Positions 36,703 through 45,439 of a stretch of 64,000 nt of DNA are shown one piece after another. Source of the stretch: Bog-473 sp963738135 (GTDB lineage: Bacteria; Actinomycetota; Acidimicrobiia; Acidimicrobiales; RAAP-2); assembly GCA_963738135.1 (NCBI GenBank), contig CAVTVK010000007.1, forward strand, positions 248,001-312,000, written 5' to 3'. Position 1 is the first letter of the stretch; the number at the start of each line of letters is the position of its first letter. The position numbers and the translations under genes were made by a program. Below the pieces are notes generated by a model that saw only the letters and a list, made by a program, of their open reading frames with translations, was not told where the DNA came from and did no database searches.

Positions 36703-37956
36703 TCAGCGGGCCCGGGCCGGCAGCGGCGTGCCGCCGACGGGGGCGGACGGTGCGAAGGCGACGGGAATGTGCTTCGTCCCGTTGATGAAGTTCGACTGCA
36801 GACGCTGGACCTCACCGTCGAGGCGGATATCGGGGATGCGCTCGAGCAGGCGGTCGAACATGACCATGATCTCCATGCGGGCGAGGTTGGCCCCCAGGCA
36901 GAAGTGCGGCCCGCCGCCGCCGAAGGCGATGTGGTTGTTCGGGGAGCGGGTGATGTCGAACGTGTTGGGCTGCTCGAAGGCGGCCTCGTCGCGGTTGGCC
37001 GAGGTGTGCCAGAAGACGACCTTGTCGCCCTCCTTGATCTCCTGCCCGTGCAGCTCCAAGTCCGCGGTCGCCGTGCGGCGGAAGTGCATGACGGGCGTGA
37101 CGTAGCGGAGCATCTCCTCGACCGCGGCGGGGAGCAGCGAGCGGTCCCGGCGGAGCATCTCCCACTGGTCGGGGTGGTCGAAGAACGCGGCCATGGCCCC
37201 TGACATGAGGTTTCGGGTGGTCTCGTTCCCGGCCACAATGAGGAGGAGGAAGAACAGGTCGAGTTCCAGCTCGTTCAGCTTCTCGCCCTCCACCTCTGCG
37301 TTGAGGAGCACCGAAATGAGATCCTCCTTGGGCTGGAGTCGCCGCGCCGTCGCCAGCTCCTCGGCGTAGGCGTACACCTGCATCGCCGACTCACCCGAGT
37401 CGGCGCCCTCGACCTGGTACTCGGGGTCCTCCGAGCCGATCATGCGGTTGGACCAGTCGAAGACCATGCGCCGGTCCTCCTGGGGAACGCCGAGGAGCTC
37501 GGCGATCACGAGCAGCGGCAGCTCGGCCGAGATCTCCTCGACGAAGTCGGCCGTGCCACGTTCGCACACGGCGTCGATGATGCCGTCGGCGTAGCCGACG
37601 ATCTGCTGCTCGAGGTCGCGCACCATCTTGGGGGTGAAGCCCTTGTTGACCAGTCGCCGGTAGCGCGTGTGCATGGTCGGGTCCATGTTGACCATCATCA
37701 GCTGCTGCTGGGCCAGCTGGTCCTCCTCCATTTCGGGGAAGAGAGAGCCGCGTCGGGCCGAGGAGAACTGTTCCCAATCCCGATTGACGTGGACGCAGTC
37801 GTCGTAGCGGGTGATGGCCCAGAACCCACCGCGGGGCGCACCCTCCTCGGGGTGCCAGTAGGCAGGCGCCTCCCGGCGCAGCTCGGCGAACCACTCGTGG
37901 GGCACCGCGGCCACGAAGTTGCGCCCGTCGATGAGGTCGATCTCCTCGAGGCTCAA
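36703..37956 (-). CDS. Cytochrome P450 (CYP124/125-like)
   Basis: About 417 residues. The I-helix LLLIVAGNETTRNLMSGA, K-helix EEMLRYVTPVMHFRRTA and heme loop FGGGGPHFCLGANLARME are clear; the last two closely resemble CYP124, CYP125 and CYP142, which oxidise the terminal carbon of cholesterol or branched lipids. That fits the nearby side-chain genes. The proposed start is TTG 37,956 (LSLEEIDLIDGRNF), with a run of seven G as ribosome site; that run is also a place where an indel could hide the true start. A KstR-like site lies ~70 bases upstream. Confidence 0.87.
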   Translation of the reverse strand: MSLEEIDLIDGRNFVAAVPHEWFAELRREAPAYWHPEEGAPRGGFWAITRYDDCVHVNRDWEQFSSARRGSLFPEMEEDQLAQQQLMMVNMDPTMHTRYRRLVNKGFTPKMVRDLEQQIVGYADGIIDAVCERGTADFVEEISAELPLLVIAELLGVPQEDRRMVFDWSNRMIGSEDPEYQVEGADSGESAMQVYAYAEELATARRLQPKEDLISVLLNAEVEGEKLNELELDLFFLLLIVAGNETTRNLMSGAMAAFFDHPDQWEMLRRDRSLLPAAVEEMLRYVTPVMHFRRTATADLELHGQEIKEGDKVVFWHTSANRDEAAFEQPNTFDITRSPNNHIAFGGGGPHFCLGANLARMEIMVMFDRLLERIPDIRLDGEVQRLQSNFINGTKHIPVAFAPSAPVGGTPLPARAR

Positions 37957-38027
37957 GGCCCCCCCTTTCGCGCACGCCGGCGTCCCACCCCCAGGCCGCC
38001 CGGTGCCTGCCCTTTCGAGGCAATTTC

Positions 38028-38041
38028 TAGAACGTGTGTCA
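38028..38041. promoter_or_regulatory. KstR-like operator motif
   Basis: TAGAACGTGTGTCA fits TnnAACnnGTTnnA except GTG for GTT. It sits in the divergent promoter region between the P450 and the Anbu-type gene. Confidence 0.4.
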
Positions 38042-38163
38042 GTGATCATAGGCACAGACCCGGCGGGCCTGGCCGGCTCGCGGGGCGGCCCGGCCGAACG
38101 GGTATGTTCGCCGGGCGGCCGTCGGAGCTCCCGACTCGGGCCGAGCGAGTGAGGACGGCGTCG

Positions 38164-38923
38164 TTGACCTACTGCCTGGCCCTGCGCCTCCACGAGGGGA
38201 TGCTCTTCCTGGCCGATACCCGCACGAACGCGGGCGTCGACAACGTGGGCACCTATCGCAAGATGCACGTGCTCCAACCCGCGGACGATCGCATCTTCGT
38301 GATCGAGTCGGCCGGCAGCCTGGCCACTACGCAGGAGGTCCTGGACCGCATGGCGCGCGACCTGGCGGCAGGCGAGTCGACCGAGAGCCTGGCCACGGTG
38401 AGCCATCTGTTCGAGGCGGCCCTGTATCTCGGGCGCCTGAGCCGGGAGGTGGCGGCAGAACACAAGGAAGGCGCTGGGCCAGGTCGGGGCCGACGGCACG
38501 GCGACGTTCATCCTCGGCGGACATGTCGGGGACGAGGATCCCGACATCCTCCTCGTGTATCCCGAAGGCAACTACATCCGTGCCTCCGACGAGCGCCCTT
38601 TCTTGCAGATCGGTGAGAGCAAGTACGGGAAGTTCATGCTGGAGCTGGCGGTCGAGGCGCATGTGGATCTCGTCACGGCGGCCAAGATCGCGCTGGGATC
38701 CATGTTGAGCACGGCGGCGGCCAACCTCTCGGTCGGGCCGCCGTACGACATCGGCTTCTACTTCAACGAGACCCGTTCGCTCAGCCAGTTCCGCATCGAC
38801 AGCGAGTCGCCACTGCTCGAGAAGCTGCGCAAGGTGTGGGAGCGCCACCTCCTCAAGGGCATCGCCGAGTTGCCGGCGATCACGCAGGACGACCTGACCG
38901 AAGTCGACGACCCGACCGGATAG
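38164..38923 (+). CDS. Anbu-type proteasome homologue (one frameshift)
   Basis: About 253 residues when joined, normal for the family. MTYCLALRLHEGMLFLADTRTNAGVDNV matches the start of Anbu, the ancestral beta-type self-compartmentalised peptidase (first part: MTYCLAL, ADTRTNAGVD). After Met removal Thr would be the N-terminal nucleophile. IFVIESAGSLATTQEVLD and ESKYGKFMLEL follow, and GSMLSTAAANLSVGPPYDIG is the C-terminal core. The frame changes at 38,461-38,475 (AAGGAAGG, one extra G). TTG start places Thr at position 2. It is divergent from the P450. Substrates of Anbu are unknown. Confidence 0.78.
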
Positions 38924-38933
38924 GTCCGGCCGG

Positions 38934-38971
38934 CCGGATCAATCGGATAAGCCGGATCCACATCGGATAAG
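38934..38971 (+). repeat. ~20-bp imperfect tandem repeat after the Anbu-type gene
   Basis: CCGGATCAATCGGATAAG and CCGGATCCACATCGGATAAG lie in tandem. The unit echoes the gene's own end (CCGGATAG) and carries a TAA each time, so it looks like a repeated copy of the terminus. The glutaminase ribosome site follows. Confidence 0.65.
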
Positions 38972-38986
38972 GAGGAGACCAACCCC

Positions 38987-40016
38987 ATGGCCGACGGCAA
39001 CGCTCCCCCCGAGCACCCTGACCCCGCGTGGGTCTCGACGGGAACGCTTCCTTCCGACGAGAGCGTGCGGGCCATCGTCGAGTCTGGCTACGGGCGGTTT
39101 CGCCACCTGAGCGGGGGGAAGGTGGCTGACTACATCCCCGCCCTGGCCAAGGCGTCGCCCGACGCCTTCGGCGTGTGTGTGGTCGGCGTGCGCGGACGCG
39201 TCTTCGCCATCGGCGACGCCGAGCAGGAGTTCACGATACAGAGCATCTCCAAGCTGTTCGTGTTCGCTCTGGTCTGCGACAGTCTCGGTCCGGCCGAGGC
39301 CCGTCGCAAGCTCGGCGTCAACAGCACCGGACTGCCCTTCGACTCGGTGATGGGCATTGAGCTCAACGAGGACCGCACCATGAACCCGATGGTGAACGCC
39401 GGGGCGCTCGCCACCACCAGCCTCGTCCCGGGCGGCTCACCTGAACAGAAGTTCGCGCGACATTGCGGACGCGCTCTCGCGCTTTGCCGGACGGTCACTG
39501 ACCGTGGACGAGGAGGTGTACGAGTCAGAGGCCGCGACCAACGACCGCAACCGCGGTATCGCGCACCTCCTCAGTGGTTACGGCCGCCTGTACTGCGACC
39601 CGGATGTGGCCACCGACATCTACACCCGGCAGTGCTCGCTGCGGGTGTCGGCGCGCGACCTGGCCGTCATGGGGGCCACCCTCGCCGATGGCGGGGTCAA
39701 CCCGCTGACGAGCGAACGGGTCATTGCGGCGGAGACCTGCCGGCGGGTGCTGCCGGTGCTCGCCACGGCCGGTCTCTACGAACGATCGGGGGACTGGCTC
39801 TTCGACGTGGGGCTGCCGGGGAAGAGCGGCGTGAGCGGCGGATTGGTGACCGTGTCGCCGGGCAAGGGCGGCGTCGGCACGTACTCACCGCCGCTCGACG
39901 AAGCGGGCAACAGCGTCCGGGGCCAGCACATGACGACCTATCTGTCGGAGCGGCTGGGCCTGAACCTCTTCGCCTCCACGCCCATTCCCGGCGGCCCGGT
40001 GGCGGGAGGGGGTTGA
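38987..40016 (+). CDS. glsA: Glutaminase (one frameshift)
   Basis: About 343 residues when joined. It hydrolyses glutamine to glutamate and ammonia with a beta-lactamase-like fold. YIPALAKASPDAFGVCVVG, the catalytic Ser-x2-Lys in TIQSISKLF, NPMVNAGAL, and TRQCSLRVSARDLAVMGATLADGG are recognisable, as is GKSGVSGG near the end. The frame changes at ~39,450-39,461 (TTCGCGCGACATT; expected KFADIADALSRFAG). A strong AAGGAGGAG precedes the ATG. It probably forms an operon with the Anbu-type gene, 63 bases upstream. Confidence 0.85.
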
Positions 40017-40041
40017 CATCTCATGTTCACAAGTGAATACT
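40013..40041 (+). promoter_or_regulatory. Promoter of the SRPBCC-ArsR operon
   Basis: A consensus TTGACA at 40,013-40,018 is followed after 17 bases by AATACT. It overlaps the last codons of the glutaminase gene and lies ~40 bases before the SRPBCC start. Confidence 0.55.
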
Positions 40042-40063
40042 TGTACAAGTAGTACATTGTGAA
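40026..40063. promoter_or_regulatory. 38-bp nested palindrome, candidate ArsR operator
   Basis: A perfect 14-bp palindrome TACTTGTACAAGTA (40,038-40,051) is centred on exactly the same point as outer arms TTCACAA (40,026-40,032) and TTGTGAA (40,057-40,063). It covers the spacer and -10 of the promoter, the classic place for a repressor. The ArsR gene is second in the operon it controls. Confidence 0.65.
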
Positions 40064-40082
40064 AACAGAGAGGATTCCCGCC

Positions 40083-40575
40083 ATGACCACCGCCACCGAC
40101 CGCCCCGACAATTTCGGACACCTCGGAGGACTTCTGTCGCACAAGGACGTTCACGTCCGCTCCCGAGGCAGTGCTCGAAGCCCTGCGCACTACCGACGGC
40201 ATCGGAGGCTGGTGGGGAGACACGATCGGCTCCGCCGGCCAGGGCGGCACCTTCGAAGTCGGATTCGGCAGCGACCGTTCGATCACCATTGCGGCGGCCG
40301 CGATCGACGCGCGTCGCGTCGAGTGGAAGGTGGAACGGGCTCCGCACACCCCGGAGTGGAACGGGACCACCATTGTCTTCGAGCTGGAGCGTGCCGGTGC
40401 GGGCACCGAGTTGCGGTTCTGCCACCACGGGCTGACGCCGGAGCTCGAATGCTTCGACATGTGCGACGAAGGATGGACGCACTACCTGGGCAGCCTGGTC
40501 GACTACGTGGACCGGGGTGCCGGTCAGCCCTATCGCCACGGACGCGATCGCGGTCACGAAGCCGGCGGGTCCTGA
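40083..40575 (+). CDS. SRPBCC (AHSA1-like) protein (one frameshift)
   Basis: About 163 residues when joined. The start MTTATDRPDNFGHLGGL is in one frame; after a +1 shift at 40,120-40,150 the typical fold continues as TFTSAPEAVLEALRTTDGIGGWWGDTIG and TELRFCHHGLTPE. Such START-like small proteins bind hydrophobic ligands; AHSA1-like members beside ArsR regulators are common and mostly uncharacterised. It is first in an operon with ArsR and a second SRPBCC gene. Confidence 0.7.
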
Positions 40576-40586
40576 GGAGCGCCGGA

Positions 40587-40940
40587 GTGAGCGGGAGTGC
40601 GGAGGAGACGAGCGTTGCCGGGCCCGATGCGGTGCTGCGGGCGCTCGCCGACCCGCACCGCCGCGACATCATCCGGCTGATCCGAGACAGCGAGCTCCCG
40701 GCCGGGCAGATCGCGACGCATTTCACCCTTACGCAGCAGGCGGTCAGCCAGCACCTCACGGTGCTCAAGCGCGCCGGCCTCCTGGAGGAGCGCCGTGAGG
40801 GCGCCCGCCGGCTGTACCGCTTCCATTCTGATGCGCTGACGCCGGTGCGCGAACTGCTCGAGGAGTTCTGGCCGGACGCGCTGCAGCGCCTGAAGCGCAC
40901 CGTCGAACGCGATCATCCCAGGAAGGGGGCGCGTCCATGA
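40587..40940 (+). CDS. ArsR-family transcriptional repressor
   Basis: About 117 residues. The winged helix is clear: VLRALADPHRRDIIRLI, then QIATHFTLTQQAVSQHLTVLKRAGLLEERREGARRLYRF. No metal-binding Cys pair is present, so it belongs to the non-metal branch that accompanies SRPBCC proteins. GAGGAG precedes the GTG. Its stop overlaps the next ATG. It most likely represses its own operon through the palindrome 540 bases upstream. Confidence 0.88.
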   Translation: MSGSAEETSVAGPDAVLRALADPHRRDIIRLIRDSELPAGQIATHFTLTQQAVSQHLTVLKRAGLLEERREGARRLYRFHSDALTPVRELLEEFWPDALQRLKRTVERDHPRKGARP

Positions 40941-41359
40941 CGCCACCCGTCACCGCCAGCGTGCGCATCGCGGCACCGCCCGAGGTCGTGTTCCCGTACT
41001 TCACGGACCCGGCGTTGGCCGTCAGGTGGATCGCCGACGCGGCGTTGCTCGACGCCCGCCCTGGCGGCACCATGTCCATCGACGTGCGCGGGAACCCGGC
41101 GCGCGGCGAGTACGTCGAGGTCGACCCGCCGCACCGCGTGGTGTTCACCTGGGGTGTTGAGGGCCGGGGCGATTTCCCGCCGGGCAGCAGCACCGTCGAG
41201 GTGGTCCTGCAGCCCGAGGGACCCGAGGGAGAGGAGACCGTCGTCACTCTCACGCACCGGGGCCTGCCCACCGAGGACGACCGTCGCTCGCACGAAGCGG
41301 GGTGGACCGAGTTCCTCGGGATCCTGGTGGGCGCGGTCATCCGGCCTTCTTCGGCCTGA
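40937..41359 (+). CDS. SRPBCC (AHSA1-like) protein
   Basis: 140 residues, intact. VTASVRIAAPPEVVFPYFTDPALAVRWI, GGTMSIDVRGNPARGEYVEVDPPHRVVFTWG and ETVVTLTHRGLPTEDDRRSHEAGWTEFL show the family in order (N-terminal strand, central sheet, C-terminal helix). Start overlaps the ArsR stop (ATGA). It and the first SRPBCC protein may act together on the ligand sensed by the regulator, or one may be the sensor; unknown. Confidence 0.86.
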   Translation: MTPPVTASVRIAAPPEVVFPYFTDPALAVRWIADAALLDARPGGTMSIDVRGNPARGEYVEVDPPHRVVFTWGVEGRGDFPPGSSTVEVVLQPEGPEGEETVVTLTHRGLPTEDDRRSHEAGWTEFLGILVGAVIRPSSA

Positions 41360-41426
41360 TCCGGTCCGGCCGCCGCGCCGGCTCGGCGCAGGTCGGGGCG
41401 GCGGCTGCACCCAAGGAACTCGAAAC

Positions 41427-41440
41427 GAGAACGTGTTACA
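41427..41440. promoter_or_regulatory. KstR-like operator motif
   Basis: GAGAACGTGTTACA fits TnnAACnnGTTnnA with one mismatch (first base). It lies 62 bases before the igr-like operon. Confidence 0.5.
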
Positions 41441-41502
41441 GTTTTTCGCAGCGCGGCCTTGACCTGGCAGGGACCGCTGAGTGCACGCGAGGCTGCCCCA
41501 CG

Positions 41503-43804
41503 ATGTTCCTCGAAGAGAGCCCCGAACAGCAGCACCTGCGTGCGGAGTTGCGCCAGTACTACGCCGAGCTTGTTGACCGACGAGGTGCGCGCCGGGCTGG
41601 CCGAAGGCGGTGAGGGGGGCGAGGCCTGGAGTCAGGTCGTGCGCCAGATCGGCAAGGACGGCTGGCTGGGCATCGGGTGGCCGAAGGAGTTCGGCGGACA
41701 AGGTCGGCCGGCGACGGACCAGTTCATCTTCTTCGACGAGACGCGCCGCGCCGGTGCGCCGTTTCCCTTTGTCACCATCAACACGGTCGGGCCGACGATC
41801 ATGCGCTTCGGCACCGACGAGCAGAAGTCCTTCTTTCTCCCGCAGATCCTGGCCGGCGAGCTCAACTTCGCCATCGGCTACACCGAGCCCGAGTCCGGCA
41901 CCGACCTGGCGTCCTTGCGCACGCGCGCCGTGCGCGACGGCGACGAGTACGTCGTCAACGGGGCGAAGATCTTCACCAGCGGGGCGGACCAGGCCGACTA
42001 CGTCTGGCTGGCCTGCCGGACCGATCCCGACGTCCCCAAACACAAGGGCATCTCCATTCTCTGCGTGCCCACCACGTCGCCGGGTTTCGAGTGGTCGATC
42101 ATCCACACCGTCGGCGGGCTGACGACGACGCAGACCTTCTACGACAACGTGCACGTGCCCGTGGCCAACCGGGTGGGCGACGAGAACGAGGGCTGGCGCA
42201 TGATCACCACCCAGCTCAACCACGAGCGGGTGGGACTGGCCGCGTGGAGCGGCCTGGCCATTTCGCTGTACGAGGACATCGTGGCGTGGGCAGCGGCGCA
42301 GCCGACCGACGACGGCAAGACGCTCATTGAGCAGGCCTGGGTGCAGATGGACTTGGCCAAGTGCCACGCCGAGCTCGAAGCCATGTGGTTGCTCAACTGG
42401 CGTATGGCCGTGCACGTGGCCGACGGGGAGTTGACCGGCGCCGAATCGTCGTCGATCAAGGTGTTCGGGACCGAGCGGATCATTGAGGTCACCCGGTTGC
42501 TGCTGGGCGTGGTCGGCGCCGTCGGCTACCTGGTGCCGGGCTCACCGGGCGCGGTGCTGCGCGGCCGGGTCGAGGCGACCGGCCGTCAGGCGCAGATCAA
42601 CACGTTCGGGGGCGGGGTCAACGAGGTGCAGCGCGAGATCGTGGCCACGGCCGGGTTGGGCATGACCCGGGGGCGCGTTGAGCGCGTCGGCGGCCGCCGC
42701 TTCGTCGGCGTCTCGTCGGCGTCTGCGTCGTCGTCTGCCGGATCGGGGTCGCCCGAGCGCTTCGCCGAGCTGACGGCGTTCCCCGACCACAGCGCCGAAC
42801 TGGCCGGCCTGGTCGGGCAGTCGGCCGGGCCGCCGAACCTGGCCCCCGACGCCGTCAACGTGCCGATGATCCGCCACTGGGTGGAGGCGATGGGCGACCA
42901 CAACGCGGTCTACGTGTCGGACGAGGCGGCACGCGCCGCGGGATACGACGAGCTCATCGCCCCGCCCACCATGCTGCAGGCCTGGATCATGCGGGGCCTG
43001 CGCCTGTCGCTGCTCACCGAGGAAGCCCGGGCCGAGGGGGCGGAGCAGGGGAGCGGACCGAACGAGAGGATGATGGCCCTCCTCGACGACGAGGGCCTGA
43101 CCTCGGTGGTCGCCACCAACTGTGAGCAGCAGTACGGACGGCCCCTGGTGGTGGACGACCGGTTGCTCGTGCGCTCGGTGATAGAGGCGATCTCTGATCC
43201 CAAGCGCACCGGTCTGGGCACCGGCCGCTTCATCACGACCCGTCTCGACTACGTGGCGGTGCCGGACAAGGACGTGCCGGTGTGGCCGGCCTCGGACGAC
43301 GAGGTGCAGGCGCTGTACGCCGCCGGCGAGCCCGTGGCCACCATGCGCTTCCGTATCCTCAAGTACCTGCCGCCACTGAAGAAGCCGGCGCGCCCGCCGC
43401 GCCCGCGTCCGGCCATCACACAGGACAACGCGTTCTGGTTCGAGGGCGCCCGCGCCCACAAGCTGCTGATTCAGCACTGCACCTCGTGCGGCACCTTGCG
43501 CCACCCGCCGCTGCCGGCCTGCGCGGTTTGCGGCTCATTCGAGTGGGACACGGTGGAATCGAGCGGTCGCGGCACGCTGTACTCCTACGTCGTCGTGCAC
43601 TACCCGCAGGTGGCTGCGTTCGAGTACCCGTTACCCATCGGCCTCGTCGAGTTGGAAGAGGGCACGCGGCTGGTCGCCAATCTCGATGGTGTCGCCCGCA
43701 ATGCCATCGCGATCGGCATGCCACTGCAGGCCACCTTCGTCGACTACGACGAGGAGCTGTCCCTGCCCGTGTTCGTGCCGGCGCCGGTCGGGAAGGGAGC
43801 CTGA
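41503..43804 (+). CDS. Fusion: ChsE-type acyl-CoA dehydrogenase + ChsH2 (MaoC hot-dog + DUF35) (one frameshift)
   Basis: About 766 residues. Residues ~1-386 are an acyl-CoA dehydrogenase (WPKEFGGQG, GYTEPESGTDLASL, NHERVGL, NTFGGGVNEVQRE). A ~50-residue Ala/Ser-rich linker follows. Residues ~440-620 are a MaoC-like hot-dog domain (MIRHWVEAMGDHNAVYVSDE, APPTMLQAW). Residues ~636-766 are DUF35 with a rubredoxin-like CTSC...CAVC pair and OB fold. The last two together match ChsH2 of the igr operon. In mycobacteria the dehydrogenase and ChsH2 are separate genes. The linker contains no in-frame ATG, GTG or TTG, which argues for a true fusion. Near 41,570 one extra T (CTTGTTGACC) shifts the frame after the first ~23 codons. 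Stop overlaps the next ATG region. Confidence 0.8.
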
Positions 43805-44962
43805 TGGACTTCACGCTGACGGAAGAGCAGCTGGCCGTCGCGGAGGCGGCCACCGGTATCTTCACCGGCCTGGTGGACGCCGAGAAGATCGCCGCCGTTG
43901 AGTTCGGCACCGACCGCATCGACCGCGACCTCTGGAAGGCGTTGGCGGCGGCCGACCTCCTCGGACTCGCCGTGCCCGAGTCCGAGGGCGGTGCCGGCTA
44001 CGGACTGCTGGAGCTCTGCCTCCTGCTCGAGGCGCAGGGCAACGTCGTGGCACCGGTACCGCTGTGGTCCACGCTCGTGCTGGGCGCGCTGCCCTCTGGC
44101 TCGCTTCGGCTCGGAGGCCCAGCGCGCCCGCTGGCTGCCCGGCGTCGTCGCCGGCGAGGTCGATCCTCACTGCCGCGCTGAGCGGGAGCGCCGGCAGCCC
44201 CACGTCGATGCCGTCCGTGCGCGCCACTGCGCGCCGGCGTTTCGGGTGACGAGTGGATTCTCGATGGCACCGAGCTGACGGTGCCCCACGCCCACCTGGC
44301 GGACCGCATCGTCCTGCCCGTCCGGACCGACGGACGGGGGTGTGCTGCTCGTCCTGCTCGACCCGGCGGCTCCGGGGGTGACTCTCGAGCGGGCCGTCAC
44401 CACCAACCGTGAGATCCATCCTCACCTCCATGCCGCCGGAGTGACCGTTTCGCCCGATGACGTGCTGGTCGGTGCCGAGGCGGGGCGCGCCGCGCTCGAC
44501 GCCACGCTCGTCGCTGCCACCATCGGGTTGTGCGCCTTGCAGGTGGGCGTGTGCGAGGCGGCGCTGACGAGGACGGCCACCTACCTCAACACCCGCCAGC
44601 AGTTCGGCCGGCCCCTGAGCACCTTCCAGGGCACGATGCTCCGGGCGGCCGACGCCGCCATCGACATCGAGGCCATGCGCGTGACGTGGCAGAACGCGGC
44701 GTGGCGCTTCGACACCGGTCGCTCGGCTGCCGACGCCGCCCGGGTCGCCAAGTGGCAGGCCTCAGAGCGTGGGCAGCGGACCGTGCACGCCACGCAGCAC
44801 CTCCACGGCGGAATGGGGGCGGACATCTCGTACCCGATCCACCGCTACTTCCTCTGGGGCAAGCAAATCGAGCTGCTGCTGGGCGGACCGAGCGCGCAAC
44901 TGGCGAAGCTCGGGGCGGACATCGCCGTGCAGGCGCTGGCCCGGGCGGAGGCGTCGTCGTGA
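43804..44962 (+). CDS. ChsE-type acyl-CoA dehydrogenase, second subunit (about four frameshifts)
   Basis: MDFTLTEEQLAVAEAATGIF opens it and TRQQFGRPLSTFQGTMLRAAD with HLHGGMGADISYPIHRYF closes it, matching FadE29/ChsE2. Between 44,090 and 44,340 the protein passes through four frame changes (about 44,095, 44,160, 44,245 and 44,336), and each fits a +1 insertion. Each piece is recognisable (LARFGSEAQRARWLPGVV, ILTAALSGSAGSP, DEWILDGTELTVPHAHL, LLVLLDPAAPGV). As written it cannot make a functional subunit. It would partner the dehydrogenase domain of the preceding fusion. Confidence 0.72.
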
Positions 44963-45439
44963 GTGCTGCCGGGTCCGGTCCCGCGCTCGATCTCTCTGGT
45001 CCCCTGTTCGACGCCGTCTCCGTGGGCGACGAGCTCCCGGTCCTGGTGCTCCCGATCACGCGGACGCTGATCGTGTCCGGCGCCATCGCGAGCCGGGACT
45101 ACCAGGACGTCCATCACGACTCGGTCCTGGCCCAGGAGCGCGGCTCCAAGGACATCTTCATGAACATCTTGACCACGAACGGACTGGTCGGGCGTTACGT
45201 CACGGACTGGTCGGGGCCGCGCAGCCGGCTGGCCGATGTCAGCATCCGGTTGGGCGCGCCCAACCACCCTGACGACACCATGACGCTTGACCGGGTTTGT
45301 CACCGAGAAGGGAGCGCTGACCGAGGACGGCCGGTACGGCTCCGTGACCGTTTCCCTGCGCGGGGCCAACGATGCGGGCGACCATGTCACCGGCACGGTG
45401 ACCGTGCTGCTGCCGGCGGCAGAGGCGGCGGGCACCTGA
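44959..45439 (+). CDS. chsH1: ChsH1-like MaoC hydratase subunit (one frameshift)
   Basis: About 159 residues when joined. TLIVSGAIASRDYQDVHHD, GSKDIFMNILTTNGLVGRYVTDW and SIRLGAPNHPDDTMTL closely follow mycobacterial ChsH1 (Rv3541c), which with ChsH2 hydrates the 3-oxo-4,17-pregnadiene-20-carboxyl-CoA product of ChsE1-E2. The DVHHD segment holds the catalytic Asp and His. At ~45,288 one extra T (CGCTTGACC) shifts the frame; the corrected tail reads GFVTEKGALTEDGRYGSVTV. GTG start overlaps the previous stop; its TGA overlaps the ltp2 ATG. Confidence 0.82.
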
